The notes: generated from the letters alone by a model not told the origin. Positions 47,901 through 55,669 are shown, numbered from the stretch's first letter. The stretch is 64,000 nucleotides of DNA from Paraglaciecola sp. L1A13 (GCF_009796745.1 NZ_CP047024.1:3224001-3288000), one strand, 5' to 3'. Numbers and translations: made by a program.

Positions 47901-48312
47901 TATATAAACTCAACATAAAAACCTAGCCCGATTATTGCTATATTTTCTGACGCAACAAGGCTTATCGACAATAAAGATTAAAAAACTGATAAATGCACTG
48001 GCTAGTGACTAAGACCACAAGAAAAAGATACCACGGAGAAATAATTTTAAAATAGACTGACTTAAAACGGTTCCCAATAAAGCCAAAAACTCATATCCAA
48101 TTGAATTAATTAATTTTTTCTCTATTTTTATTATAAGTAAAAATGATAAAGACAACCACCTTAGTCATGCGAACCAAGTGCTTTGCCTACGCAGTATTCT
48201 AGTTATTGTCTTCGACCAAAACCGGACACTATTGCACAACTGCTTCACGCCCAAAACGGACTAAATAACTTACCGAGCGGAACGTCAAATATGAGCGAGA
48301 GTCACTCATTGG
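47901..48312. other. Spacer between M50 copy A and the attC array
   Basis: About 410 bp with no gene. The first 40 bases upstream of the M50 start resemble the region upstream of copy B (actcaacat...cgattattgc), after which similarity ends. The last 130 bases (ACGGACTAAATAACTTACC...) may be cassette debris at the distal end of the array. Confidence 0.45.
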
Positions 48313-48387
48313 TTTTAACGCCACCAGCCGGGGATTTTGTGAGTGTTTTTCAATAAGTAAAATGCCCGCTGACTTGGCTTGTTATGC
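48313..48387 (-). repeat. attC-like site 1 (distal end of array)
   Basis: The left core is degenerate (TTTTAACG); the right core GTTATGC is at 48381-48387. The interior GGGGATTTTGTGAGTG...CAATAAGTAAAATGCCCGCTGACTTGG is an imperfect palindrome shared with sites 8 and 13. Confidence 0.75.
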
Positions 48388-48810
48388 ATCAACAAGTCCA
48401 AATAGTTTGGTGTAGTTCTTTTTATAAGTATTCACTGTTATCTGCGGCCATATTAAAGCTGCATTTATAAGTGCAGGTAAAGCCATTAATAATGAAATAA
48501 GCTGGGTGCTATCAAAAGGAATTAGAGATCCAATTAACGCACCTGATATGTAAGTTGCGTTGCAATATTTTCTGTACCAGCTGATATTTTTATACATTAT
48601 CGATATTTCTAGCCCGTCATTAACAGCATCAAAAAACAAATAAAGAAAAGTTAAGCCTACTAAAGCCAAAATAATACTTTCTGGCTCTGCAATTTTAATT
48701 GCAAAACCTAAAAGCGTTAGTGCAATTAACACTAAAAACCAATTCGAATAAGCTCCTTTGTAAAGGAGGTAAGTGTCTACTGGTCCTGTCGATAAAGGCC
48801 GTCTGCTCAT
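48382..48810 (-). CDS. Cassette gene: four-span membrane protein, unknown
   Basis: A 142-residue hydrophobic protein with spans near 26-44, 45-65, 88-105 and 108-125, and an N-terminal MSRRPLSTGPVDTYLLYKG preceding the first. No family recognised. It sits between two attC-like sites and is transcribed in the array direction; its last codons run into the attC core. A better start further inside (MYKN...) is unlikely because the first span would be lost. Function is unknown. Confidence 0.65.
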   Translation of the reverse strand: MSRRPLSTGPVDTYLLYKGAYSNWFLVLIALTLLGFAIKIAEPESIILALVGLTFLYLFFDAVNDGLEISIMYKNISWYRKYCNATYISGALIGSLIPFDSTQLISLLMALPALINAALIWPQITVNTYKKNYTKLFGLVDA

Positions 48811-48823
48811 AGCTTAATTTGAT

Positions 48824-48910
48824 GCATAATGCCGCCAGCAGCGGCCGAGTGTAACGAGGTCGAGCCCATGCGGCCCTTTGCATGGGCGAAGCTGGCTGGC
48901 CTTGTTATGC
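48824..48910 (-). repeat. attC-like site 2
   Basis: Cores GCATAAT (48824-48830, final base T rather than C) and GTTATGC (48904-48910) flank a strong palindromic interior (GCCGCCAGCAGCGGCCGAG ... GCGAAGCTGGCTGGC). Confidence 0.75.
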
Positions 48911-49252
48911 ATATTGAATCCAATTAAGTAGCATAGTTAAACCCGCCTTAGATTTTACGTGTACTTTATAAGCCGTAAAAGAAAAGCCTAGCGATCGCGC
49001 TACAGCCTCTAGATCAGCGTGACGGCCTTCTTTGTTTGGGTTGGGTTGATATTCTGTCTCTACTACAATGTCAGGCATGTTCGTTGGAGCTACATCGACA
49101 TAAATTGAAACTTTAGAGTCATTTTCTTTTAAAAGTACAAGTTCACGACCTGAATTGAATTTATAGCCAGCAATCTTCTTCACAGATCTTGTAGCTTTTA
49201 CCAGTAGAGAGTCATTTAACGCTGTTTCAGCTTCTTTCGGATTCCATGCCAT
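48905..49252 (-). CDS. Cassette gene: small soluble protein, unknown
   Basis: A 115-residue soluble protein not recognised. It reads MAWNPKEAETALNDSLLVKATRSVKKIAGYKFNSGRELVLLKEND, then alternating strands with IYVDVAPTNMPDIVVETEYQPNP and a C-terminal FTAYKVHVKSKAGLTMLLNWIQ. The layout suggests a small alpha/beta domain. GGAAATGAACT precedes the ATG within the cassette, an own ribosome site. It is flanked by attC sites 2 and 3. No function can be assigned. Confidence 0.65.
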   Translation of the reverse strand: MAWNPKEAETALNDSLLVKATRSVKKIAGYKFNSGRELVLLKENDSKVSIYVDVAPTNMPDIVVETEYQPNPNKEGRHADLEAVARSLGFSFTAYKVHVKSKAGLTMLLNWIQYA

Positions 49253-49271
49253 AGTTCATTTCCTTATTTGT

Positions 49272-49390
49272 GCATAACGGCTCGACTTTGGGGCAATAAT
49301 ACGTAGGCTAAAATTGGAGCGAAGCGACTAAGCCTACGTGTCATTGACCCAGCGAACGCGGTGAGTGCCAACAGTTGTTTTTTATGTTCG
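49272..49390 (-). repeat. attC-like site 3 (degenerate right core)
   Basis: The left core GCATAAC is at 49272-49278. The interior contains ACGTAGGCT...AGCCTACGT, a perfect arm pair around 49304-49340. The right core near 49376-49388 (GTTGTTTTTTATG) is degenerate, so recombination at this site may be weak. Confidence 0.6.
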
Positions 49391-49393
49391 CTT

Positions 49394-49744
49394 TTATAAA
49401 TTCTGGTTTGTTTCTTCAAGTACAAAAGCCAGCGCGGCTGAAATTGTGCTTGTTGCAGTTAATGCTTTAAATGTTAACTCTTTATCTAATTTTAAATACT
49501 GACTAAGGTTCGCTCCGAAAACTTTTATCTGTTGATTAGCATTGCCTTTGTTAAATTCGTTTATGAAGTTTCTACAGGAAGAGGATTTTGTATCCTGAGA
49601 ATCCGTGCATTCCTTTGCTATCACTGCAAGCTTCTCTGAGGTAGTCACTAATTTTTCTAGTTCTGTGACGTCACTCGCAGCTTTAACTGGCGTGGGACCA
49701 GATAGCAGTACGATAGATAACATAAATATAAAGAGCTGGTTCAT
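49394..49744 (-). CDS. Cassette gene: small exported protein, unknown
   Basis: A 116-residue protein with a clear Sec signal peptide (about 1-22, MNQLFIFMLSIVLLSGPTPVKA). The mature part is helical with two Cys (KECTDSQDTKSSSCRNFINEF), which could form a disulphide in the periplasm, and ends with ATSTISAALAFVLEETNQN. No family recognised. AAGGAAAAGTTT precedes the ATG. Flanked by attC-like sites 3 and 4. Confidence 0.65.
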   Translation of the reverse strand: MNQLFIFMLSIVLLSGPTPVKAASDVTELEKLVTTSEKLAVIAKECTDSQDTKSSSCRNFINEFNKGNANQQIKVFGANLSQYLKLDKELTFKALTATSTISAALAFVLEETNQNL

Positions 49745-49761
49745 AAACTTTTCCTTGTAGA

Positions 49762-49809
49762 GCCTAACGCAGAGCTAATTCGCTCGTCGAATTCAGCGGC
49801 TTGTTAGCA
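49762..49809 (-). repeat. attC-like site 4 (short)
   Basis: Cores GCCTAAC (49762-49768) and GTTAGCA (49803-49809) enclose a short 34-bp palindromic interior (AGAGCTAATTCGCTCGTCG...). At about 48 bp it is near the lower size seen for attC sites. Confidence 0.7.
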
Positions 49810-50433
49810 ATCATTTCTAAAGGTAATATTTTCAAATAGAGAATCGGATGACACTCCAAAAAACGTAACGCTAACAGGTATAAAATCAAGGTCTACAATA
49901 GAAAAATCAAAGTTTTCCGTTTTCTCCTTAGAACCATTTAACGATAAAATACTTTTCATTTTTGACGCTGGTTCTACAGATATGCCAAGTTCAGCTTGAT
50001 CGCGATAGATCACCACTGTTATTTCTTCTTTTAAGTTGAAAGTAGCTCCAAATGGTTCGGCCGAGTCATCATCGCTATGCATAATTAATGGCGTTATCAT
50101 TGATGTTGAACGATCATAATAAAACATAATGTCGAAACGCTTAGTTTTATCCGAGTTTGAAAATGATATTTTTGAGTAAGGATCCCACTCCCCTTCAGCA
50201 TTGACCTTTGTAACACTCGCATCAAGATTTAAACCGCAAAAGCCCTTAGAAAAGTGCTTTGTAAAGTTTGAAGATGGTCCTTCTTTAACTGATATATCAA
50301 AGTCAAGACCATTTTTGATTGGCTGCCCACCGGCTTTCCCTTCCAGTTGAATTGTAGTTGTTGTTGCGCAACCCGTAATTACGAATAGAATGCCTATTAG
50401 GTATTTTCTCAAATTTGATTCCTTAATACTCAT
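49804..50433 (-). CDS. Cassette gene: lipoprotein, unknown
   Basis: A 209-residue putative lipoprotein. The signal segment LRKYLIGILFVITGC has a lipobox with Cys at residue 22, followed by ATTTTIQLEGKAGG. The mature protein is beta-strand rich with DFDISVKEGPSSNFTKHFSKGFCGLNLDAS and RFDIMFYYDRSTSMITPLIMHSDDDSAEPFGATF, ending in a Cys. No family recognised. AAGGAATC lies just before the region of the start. Flanked by attC sites 4 and 5. Confidence 0.65.
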   Translation of the reverse strand: MSIKESNLRKYLIGILFVITGCATTTTIQLEGKAGGQPIKNGLDFDISVKEGPSSNFTKHFSKGFCGLNLDASVTKVNAEGEWDPYSKISFSNSDKTKRFDIMFYYDRSTSMITPLIMHSDDDSAEPFGATFNLKEEITVVIYRDQAELGISVEPASKMKSILSLNGSKEKTENFDFSIVDLDFIPVSVTFFGVSSDSLFENITFRNDC

Positions 50434-50440
50434 TTAGTTT

Positions 50441-50518
50441 TGCTAACGCTTAATATATGGGGATTTTAGGAGCGCTTTTTCAGCGAGTAAAATTCCCATC
50501 ATAATCTTTTTGTTAGCA
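50441..50518 (-). repeat. attC-like site 5
   Basis: Cores TGCTAAC (50441-50447) and GTTAGCA (50512-50518). The interior ATATGGGGATTTTAGGAGCGCTTTTTCAGCGAGTAAAATTCCC is nearly identical to sites 14 and 15, forming a sub-family. It pairs GGGATTTTA with TAAAATTCCC. Confidence 0.85.
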
Positions 50519-50806
50519 TTACTTATACTGGAGTTTGCCTTGTTGTTTAACAATTATTAAACCACCAATTAATGTAGGTAAGCCCCATAAAGATAATACC
50601 TTACCAGAATGTTCAGGTATGAAAAAAGCGATAGTCGCTAGCGACATACCTAGTAAAAACGAACAGAGCATAAAAGTTTGAAAATTCGGTACTTTACTGC
50701 GATAAAATTTGAATACAGGATCAAAATAAAATAACACAGTAAATGCAGTAGCAGACAAAACACCAATTTCCCAAAAGCCATTTCCCAGAGTTAATACCGG
50801 TAACAT
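50519..50806 (-). CDS. Cassette gene: three-span membrane protein, unknown
   Basis: A 95-residue hydrophobic protein with spans near residues 10-28, 44-62 and 68-86 (FMLCSFLLGMSLATIAFFI and VLSLWGLPTLIGGLIIV). No family recognised. The start is not fixed: the ATG at 50806 is 78 bases from the next attC, longer than in other cassettes, so an earlier non-ATG start is possible. Flanked by attC sites 5 and 6. Confidence 0.6.
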   Translation of the reverse strand: MLPVLTLGNGFWEIGVLSATAFTVLFYFDPVFKFYRSKVPNFQTFMLCSFLLGMSLATIAFFIPEHSGKVLSLWGLPTLIGGLIIVKQQGKLQYK

Positions 50807-50883
50807 TAGAGCGGCATATGGGTAGTTAGAGAGTCTGGCGTTTCTTCTTTTTAGCTTGAGGTTGATACAATGTCTCCGTGTAA

Positions 50884-50936
50884 TGCTAACGCAAAGCTAA
50901 GCGGCGCGCGTTAGCGCGTCCTTGCTTGAGCGCTTG
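50884..50936 (-). repeat. attC-like site 6, interrupted by an IS110-family element
   Basis: The left core TGCTAAC (50884-50890) and most of the palindromic interior (AGCTAAGCGGCGCGCG / TAGCGCGTCCTTGCTTGAGC) are present, but the site stops at CGCTTG (50931-50936) where GTTAG is expected. The following sequence is the left end of an IS110-family element. Confidence 0.7.
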
Positions 50937-50989
50937 TATGGATAATAACTCATGTAAATCATCCTGATTTTAATCGGGGTGAGGTAAAG

Positions 50990-51132
50990 TGAGACCCAAG
51001 CTTTAGCAGCAACTAAAGCCTTCTTTTGTGGTAGTTCGATTGATTGATGGCTCCTCAGTTGAGAGACCGATAACAAGAAAGAACGCCACAAAGGACTCCA
51101 AGCAAAACACTCGAATAGTCTACTGGGTCTCA
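50990..51132 (+). ncRNA. Candidate bridge RNA of an IS110-family element
   Basis: The 5' non-coding region of the IS110 remnant is framed by a perfect 9-bp stem, TGAGACCCA (50990-50998) with TGGGTCTCA (51124-51132). Inside are a hairpin, GCTTTAG (51000-51006) with CTAAAGC (51013-51019), and a large-loop stem, TTTGTGG (51025-51031) with CCACAAA (51086-51092). IS110 elements such as IS621 encode a bridge RNA in exactly this position, with a hairpin followed by large internal loops that pair with target and donor DNA. The large loop contains GATAACAAG (51069-51077), whose bases ATAACAAG can pair with CTTGTTAT of attC cores. Structure and position are seen; the function is inferred. Confidence 0.5.
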
Positions 51133-51164
51133 ACCCGCATTATGCAAGTAAGAGTTAGCTTATT

Positions 51165-51464
51165 ATGAATACAAAAACAAATCAAAGCGTTAACGTGGGT
51201 GTCGATATAGGCAAGTTTCAATTAGATATTTACATCCGCCCTCTCGATATTTATTTCACCGTTTCGAATGATGAAAAAGGTATCAAAGAAGCCATAAAAA
51301 TAATCAAACAACACGCACCTGGGCGCATTATTATTGAAGCAACTGGCCGATTAGAAATGCCGTTTATTATCGCATGTGCAAATGCCAATTTACCTTTCGT
51401 TGTCGCCAATCCTATTCACATTAAGCGCTTCGCTGGGGCAATAGGTCAGAAAAGAAAAAGATAG
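51165..51464 (+). pseudogene. IS110-family transposase (recombinase), truncated N-terminal part
   Basis: Only the first 99 codons of a normally 300-400 residue DEDD recombinase remain. VNVGVDIGKFQLDIYI carries the first catalytic Asp (14), and RIIIEATGRLEMPFIIACANANLPFVVANPIHIKRFAGAIGQ includes Glu58. The expected continuation with the paired Asp (KTDxxDA) and the C-terminal catalytic Ser domain is missing. The reading ends in KRKR and a stop at the junction with the IS200-like element. The element cannot move by itself. It lies at the interrupted attC site 6. Confidence 0.85.
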
Positions 51465-52809
51465 ACACCCATATTAAAAATGGTGATTTTTGTGGGCTAA
51501 ACTAGACTTGATGTGTATCTCATTTTTATCAGGTAGATGGATTATGCTTCAACCTCGAAAAAGCCAAATTAGTTTAATCGATACCCCTTATTTTATTCAC
51601 AACATCCATGTCGTTCACTTCTTCGAAGCCAGCTAAAGCTGTTCAAATTTTATTCCCGATAAATTTGTCATTGTGTTTCCCGGTGTGTGCGACGTTCTTT
51701 TTTGTGTGGAATAGATAAGTATTCTGGCCAGAGCTACGAGCATCGCCGTGGTTGGGTAGAAGAACGTTTACTGTTTTTATCTACGGTATTTTCCATCGAC
51801 ATTTGTGCCTATGCCGTCATGAATAATCACACGCATGTGGTGCTATGTGTGGATAAAGTGTTGGCTGATAATTGGGATAGCCATGAAGTGTTGAGGCGCT
51901 ACCACAAGCTACACAGAGGCACATTGCTGACCCAGAAGTTTATGAACGGCGATACGCTGAGCCAAGGAGAGCTAATCACCTTTGATGAGACCGTTGAAAC
52001 CTATCGACAACGTTTGTACGACATAAGCTGGTTTATGCGTGACTTGAATGAGCATATTGCTCGCGAAGCCAATAAAGAGGACGGCTGCACCGGTCGTTTC
52101 TGGGAAGGACGATTTAAGTCGCAAGCACTACTAGATGAAAGTGCTGTGCTAGCGTGCATGGCGTATGTGGATTTAAACCCTATCCGTGCCAAAATAGAAA
52201 AAACACCCGAAACGTCAAAATACACAAGTATAAACAAGCGAATTCATGCTGCTAAAAATCAGCAGTCACAACCAAGTGTTTTAATGCCCTTTGTAGGGAA
52301 TTCTCGTGAAGAAATGCCCAAAGGTATCGCGTATTCGCTCAAAGACTATTGTGAGCTTGTCGATACCACTGGCCGATGTATAAGGGACGATAAAGCCGGT
52401 CATATCGATAATACCCAAAACCCTATCCTACAAAGATTAGGATTAGACTCTGCTCAGTGGTTAACCTTAACCACTGAGTTCGAGAAACACTTCTGCTACG
52501 CTGCGGGCGCAGAGCAAATGATGAATGCATTTAAACGCCACACCCATCATCAACGGCTGCGAGGAATAACCAAAGCGAAAGAATTGTTAAAGCGCGCTTG
52601 AAGCAACCCTAAAGAACACATTCCATACATATCTTGTAGCCTAGTCTCTTGCCTAAGAACTGACCTCGCGCGACATTTCCTTCCTCAACGCTCAAGATTC
52701 CAGTAAAAATCTTAAATCTACCGAACCAAGATCATTCTAATTATTTTGGGGGAGTTCCAACTTGAATGTGGGTGTAATTATTACCTAAAAATTATAATGG
52801 GTGTCTATG
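51461..52809 (+). mobile_element. IS200/RAYT-like element with 12-bp inverted ends
   Basis: ATAGACACCCAT (51461-51472) and ATGGGTGTCTAT (52798-52809) are exact inverted repeats bounding 1,349 bp that contain a single Y1 transposase reading. The left end coincides with the break in the IS110 transposase. No target duplication is apparent. Near the right end a second similar motif (TGTGGGTGTAATTATT at 52768) occurs. Confidence 0.7.
51544..52601 (+). pseudogene. REP-associated tyrosine transposase (Y1 HUH), disrupted N-terminus
   Basis: The main part (from 51687) encodes a TnpREP/IS200-like transposase: HUH motif in YAVMNNHTHVVLCVD, then GRFWEGRFKSQALLDE and the catalytic Tyr in YVDLNPIRAKI. 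The typical family N-terminus is recognisable upstream from ATG 51544 (MLQPRKSQISLIDTPYF), but about 75 bp of unrelated sequence with an in-frame stop separates it from the point where CVRRSFLCG resumes. The GTG at 51687 is therefore not a natural start. The gene is probably inactive. Such transposases are abundant in Alteromonadales. Confidence 0.75.
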
Positions 52810-52924
52810 TAATTGCTTTAGATATTGTTTCGCACATAATTCAGCGAATAATCTTTCAGATGGATTTTCTTTGTTCTTTGCCAAAGCATTACCTCAATTA
52901 CACACTAGTGATTTCGCACCATCA
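52810..52924. other. Residue of an interrupted cassette
   Basis: 115 bp between the IS200-like element and attC site 7. In the array layout this would be the promoter-proximal end of the cassette whose attC is site 6. No gene remains. Confidence 0.35.
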
Positions 52925-53032
52925 ACATAACGCTTCGTATAAACAGCGGAGCAAGTTGGACGCTTTTTTGCGCCGTGTATTTTGCAAAAAACCGGCCTGC
53001 TTGCGGAGTCAGGTTTGATGCGTTAGTTATAC
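52925..53032 (-). repeat. attC-like site 7
   Basis: Cores ACATAAC (52925-52931) and GTTAGTT (53022-53028). The interior is about 90 bp and includes AGCGGAGCAAG ... GCCTGCTTGCGGAG pairing and GGACGCTTTTTTGCGCC. Confidence 0.65.
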
Positions 53033-53425
53033 CCAGCCACACTCCGTAAAAAGCGTATTTAAATCTGAGTAGCTCTTAGATTTTTCAATGCCTAGGGTTA
53101 TTTCATCCTCCGATTTAAACTGGGTCAACAGATCGTCATCAGTTTTTACAGCCTGTAATAGTATGGCTTTAAACTTTTCTATCGATGACTGTCCTATAAC
53201 AGCAATTTCAAACGTAACCTCTTTAGAAGAGTTAGTGACTTTCCAAAGAGTTTTCTCAAACCAATTTAAATTAGGTGAAACTGGTTTTACTTTTTGAAGC
53301 TGGCCATCAGGAAGTAAACAATATATTAAAATTGATTGGTATTTGGTACATCCCATGTAGTTCCAATCCGAAGGAATACCGTCAGACCAAAAGTCGACCC
53401 ATCCATCTTCTGCACAAACTAGCAC
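53027..53425 (-). CDS. Cassette gene: soluble protein, unknown
   Basis: A 132-residue soluble protein starting at GTG 53425 with GGAG six bases upstream, inside the cassette. It begins MLVCAEDGWVDFWSDGIPSDWNYMGC and has acidic regions toward the C-terminus (KTDDDLLTQFKSEDEITLGIEKSKSYSDLNTL). No family recognised. Two Cys near the N-terminus are not followed by a signal peptide. Flanked by attC sites 7 and 8. Confidence 0.65.
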   Translation of the reverse strand: MLVCAEDGWVDFWSDGIPSDWNYMGCTKYQSILIYCLLPDGQLQKVKPVSPNLNWFEKTLWKVTNSSKEVTFEIAVIGQSSIEKFKAILLQAVKTDDDLLTQFKSEDEITLGIEKSKSYSDLNTLFTECGWV

Positions 53426-53440
53426 TGAACTCTCCTGCGG

Positions 53441-53521
53441 GTATAACGTCCCAAGCAGCGGAAAACACGAACGTTTTGGCGCAGCCAGTGAGTGGTTTTC
53501 CGATGACTTGGCTTGTTAGGT
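53441..53521 (-). repeat. attC-like site 8
   Basis: Cores GTATAAC (53441-53447) and GTTAGGT (53515-53521). The interior CCAAGCAGCGGAAAACACGAACG...GTGGTTTTCCGATGACTTGGC pairs well and shares ACTTGGCTTGTTA with sites 1 and 13. Confidence 0.8.
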
Positions 53522-53911
53522 TTACTTTGATAATACAACAGGCTTCCCCACATCTAAGCCACAATCAGAACCGTAACCCGCGATTAAATAACCGTTCGGC
53601 CCTTGTTTTAAATTCGTAGTGTAAAAAACTGCTTTTTTACCGTCTTCCTCAAATATTGCTAATTGCGAAGAAAAAGTTGGTTGATCCTTTTTACCTAAAT
53701 ACAATAAAACAGAGGAGAGCAGCTTATTCTCTATAGTGCTTGGGAATGTAGCTAAGACTGCGTAGCTTTCTCCATCCGTAGACTTTTTAATTTCAACATT
53801 GATCATAGAATCGTACTTTTCATTCCATTCTTCGAAAGTCTGTTCACTTATCATGCAAGTTGTTCCAACCGCGTTGAAACTAAACAAAACAAACAGATAA
53901 AAAGCTCTCAT
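53522..53911 (-). CDS. Cassette gene: small exported protein, unknown
   Basis: A 129-residue protein with a signal peptide (about 1-18, MRAFYLFVLFSFNAVGTTC). The mature part is beta-rich: MINVEIKKSTDGESYAVLATFP, LSSVLLYLGKKDQPTFSSQLAIFEEDGKKAVFYTTNLKQGPNGYLIAGYGSDC. Two Cys (about residues 19 and 118) could pair. A lipobox is not clear. No family recognised. Flanked by attC sites 8 and 9. Confidence 0.65.
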   Translation of the reverse strand: MRAFYLFVLFSFNAVGTTCMISEQTFEEWNEKYDSMINVEIKKSTDGESYAVLATFPSTIENKLLSSVLLYLGKKDQPTFSSQLAIFEEDGKKAVFYTTNLKQGPNGYLIAGYGSDCGLDVGKPVVLSK

Positions 53912-53933
53912 GGCTAGCGGAATCCTATTGTAT

Positions 53934-54059
53934 ACCTAACGCCCTGTTAAGGTGTGAGCAACGCAATACCGAAGCACACGCACACCGCCTTAAACACTAA
54001 AACAAACGCATAGTAAAAATGCCACGCGTTGCGAATCACTCTTAAACAGATTGTTAGTA
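53934..54059 (-). repeat. attC-like site 9 (long)
   Basis: Cores ACCTAAC (53934-53940) and GTTAGTA (54053-54059). The 126-bp length is at the upper end for attC; the interior contains GTGTGAGCAACGC...GCGTTGCGAATCAC-type pairing. Confidence 0.65.
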
Positions 54060-54060
54060 T

Positions 54061-54720
54061 TCAAGCTAGCGACTTATCTTGCCAAAACTCATACTGCACT
54101 GCTATCTCATTAATGCTGGTTCCATTGATTTGCTGAAGAGACATAAGTATCGCGTAGTTAAATTTATCAAGTGAACTACAAACTTGAGGACTCATGTATG
54201 CAACAATTTTATTTTTTTGTACAGCATAATGAGTAGATTCATAATTCTTAATTTTTGAGTGATTCTCTATATCTTTTAGGCAAGCTCTTACCCCGCTCCA
54301 CATCGAGTAAAGTTTATGGTGATTTTGGTTGAGCCCCAAAATTAAACTGAGATCCATTTGCGATATGTCATCTATATTTCTCTCGTTTAATTGACTAAGT
54401 AAGAATTGACGTAATGTAAGTTCACCTTCTATCTTTTTATCCAACTCATAATTTAATTGAGTCAAATATTCGCCCAACTCTTTTTCTTGCAAACTGACCA
54501 GATGTTGCCGATGTTGGAATACTTGGAGGTAGATTTGAACACACAATACGGTCAAGGTAAGCAGTGCAAGTATCGGAGCATAAACTCCTCCAATATACCC
54601 ACCTAAGTCAGACCACTCCGAAGGGGATTGCCAGAAACCAAACCCAAATTGAAAGGTATATGCAGCCATCGGTAGCACCAAAATCACCGAAACAACAATA
54701 ATCAACAGCTTTTGATTCAT
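54061..54720 (-). CDS. Cassette gene: two-span membrane protein with Abi-like layout
   Basis: A 219-residue protein starting at ATG 54720 with AAGGAG five bases upstream (the frame stays open further but crosses the attC). Two N-terminal membrane helices (about 4-22 and 40-65) enclose the loop WQSPSEWSDLGGYIGGVYAPILAL; a cytoplasmic helical domain follows. The W-x-x-LGxYxGGxxxPILALLTLxxL pattern recalls the putative phage abortive-infection membrane proteins (putAbiC-like) and other cassette or defence-island genes. That resemblance is from memory and moderate at best. Flanked by attC sites 9 and 10. Confidence 0.65.
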   Translation of the reverse strand: MNQKLLIIVVSVILVLPMAAYTFQFGFGFWQSPSEWSDLGGYIGGVYAPILALLTLTVLCVQIYLQVFQHRQHLVSLQEKELGEYLTQLNYELDKKIEGELTLRQFLLSQLNERNIDDISQMDLSLILGLNQNHHKLYSMWSGVRACLKDIENHSKIKNYESTHYAVQKNKIVAYMSPQVCSSLDKFNYAILMSLQQINGTSINEIAVQYEFWQDKSLA

Positions 54721-54737
54721 TCGATACTCCTTTTGAA

Positions 54738-54827
54738 TACTAACGCTTACAATAACGGGAAAAGCTAAGCGATAGCGAGGCTTTTTCCCAATGAGCGAAG
54801 CGAATGTTGTTGATTGTTTTGTTAGGC
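54738..54827 (-). repeat. attC-like site 10
   Basis: Cores TACTAAC (54738-54744) and GTTAGGC (54821-54827), 90 bp. The interior AACGGGAAAAGCTAAGCGATAGCGAGGCTTTTTCCC is nearly identical to site 11. Confidence 0.85.
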
Positions 54828-55172
54828 ATTTTGCCCCCGTAATTTTACAAACGAAACTAGTAACATCACTGGAAAAAACCACAGTGCTAAAACTACAAAT
54901 ATTAGCAAAGGATTGAACAATACGAAGAAAGGCATATAAAAATGATAAAGAGGAACGTTAAGAGCAAAGCCCAAAGCTTCTGAACCAACAAAACCAGAGC
55001 ATTTAAAACCGACCAGCATGGCGTCATAAGCGTAACACCCGACGAATTCTGACGGTTTGGAACCATACTCTATTAAATTAAAGATTATAATATTGCCGAT
55101 AATCAATCCTACAACCAATACAACATAAGCTATTGATAGATTTCTTAGTAACTTCCAATCTTTGATGTTCAC
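54822..55172 (-). CDS. Cassette gene: membrane protein, unknown
   Basis: A 116-residue protein with hydrophobic spans near 14-32 (AYVVLVVGLIIGNIIIFNLI) and 78-108 (two adjacent helices, FFVLFNPLLIFVVLALWFFPVMLLVSF). The loop between contains two Cys (GCYAYDAMLVGFKCSGFVG). No family recognised. The ATG is 12 bases from the attC core and lacks a clear ribosome site. Flanked by attC sites 10 and 11. Confidence 0.6.
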   Translation of the reverse strand: MNIKDWKLLRNLSIAYVVLVVGLIIGNIIIFNLIEYGSKPSEFVGCYAYDAMLVGFKCSGFVGSEALGFALNVPLYHFYMPFFVLFNPLLIFVVLALWFFPVMLLVSFVKLRGQNA

Positions 55173-55178
55173 TTTAAT

Positions 55179-55268
55179 GCCTAACGCCTACAATAACGGG
55201 AAAAGCTGAGCGACAGCGAGGCTTTTTCCCAATGAGCGAAGCGAATGTGGTTTATTGTTTTGTTAGGC
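55179..55268 (-). repeat. attC-like site 11
   Basis: Cores GCCTAAC (55179-55185) and GTTAGGC (55262-55268) are exact complements. The 90-bp site is nearly identical to site 10. Confidence 0.88.
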
Positions 55269-55667
55269 ATATTGCCACGACACAGAAGGTATCTCTTTCG
55301 TAATAACTTCCGATACTATATTTTGGCTCCAAACACGAATATGTTGAGCTTCTCCACGAATATCTTTGTACCAAGGGTAAGTTGTATTTACAAAATCGAA
55401 ATAACGCGACCTTTCAATTAATTGTATTAAACCTCCGTCATCACGTATTTCATACTCGTCAAATGATGAATGCGACTCTTCCATTTGCTGCCACATTATC
55501 GGAGCAAGGAATGTGATTTTCGCGAGTCTACTCGGAATTTCATCGTCAGCATATTTACCCTCTACTAGGAACAGAGTTAATTCATCACAATCTTCATTTT
55601 TGTTGTAGCCAAATGACATATTGTGAAAATAAAAATTATCAGGTGATTCGGAGAGTATCGTATTCAT
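55263..55667 (-). CDS. Cassette gene: soluble protein, unknown
   Basis: A 134-residue acidic soluble protein. It reads MNTILSESPDNFYFHNMSFGYNKNEDCDELTLFLVEGKY and later IRDDGGLIQLIERSRYFDFVNTTYPWYKDI. The alternating-strand layout suggests an immunity- or SMI1-like small alpha/beta protein, but no family is recognised. The ATG sits two bases after the attC core of site 12, so the cassette has no room for its own ribosome site. Flanked by attC sites 11 and 12. Confidence 0.65.
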   Translation of the reverse strand: MNTILSESPDNFYFHNMSFGYNKNEDCDELTLFLVEGKYADDEIPSRLAKITFLAPIMWQQMEESHSSFDEYEIRDDGGLIQLIERSRYFDFVNTTYPWYKDIRGEAQHIRVWSQNIVSEVITKEIPSVSWQYA

Positions 55668-55669
55668 AT

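Noticed and set aside
50897..51133. 78-codon minus-strand frame over the IS110 leader
   Set aside because: It coincides with the structured non-coding region upstream of the transposase and has no family signal.
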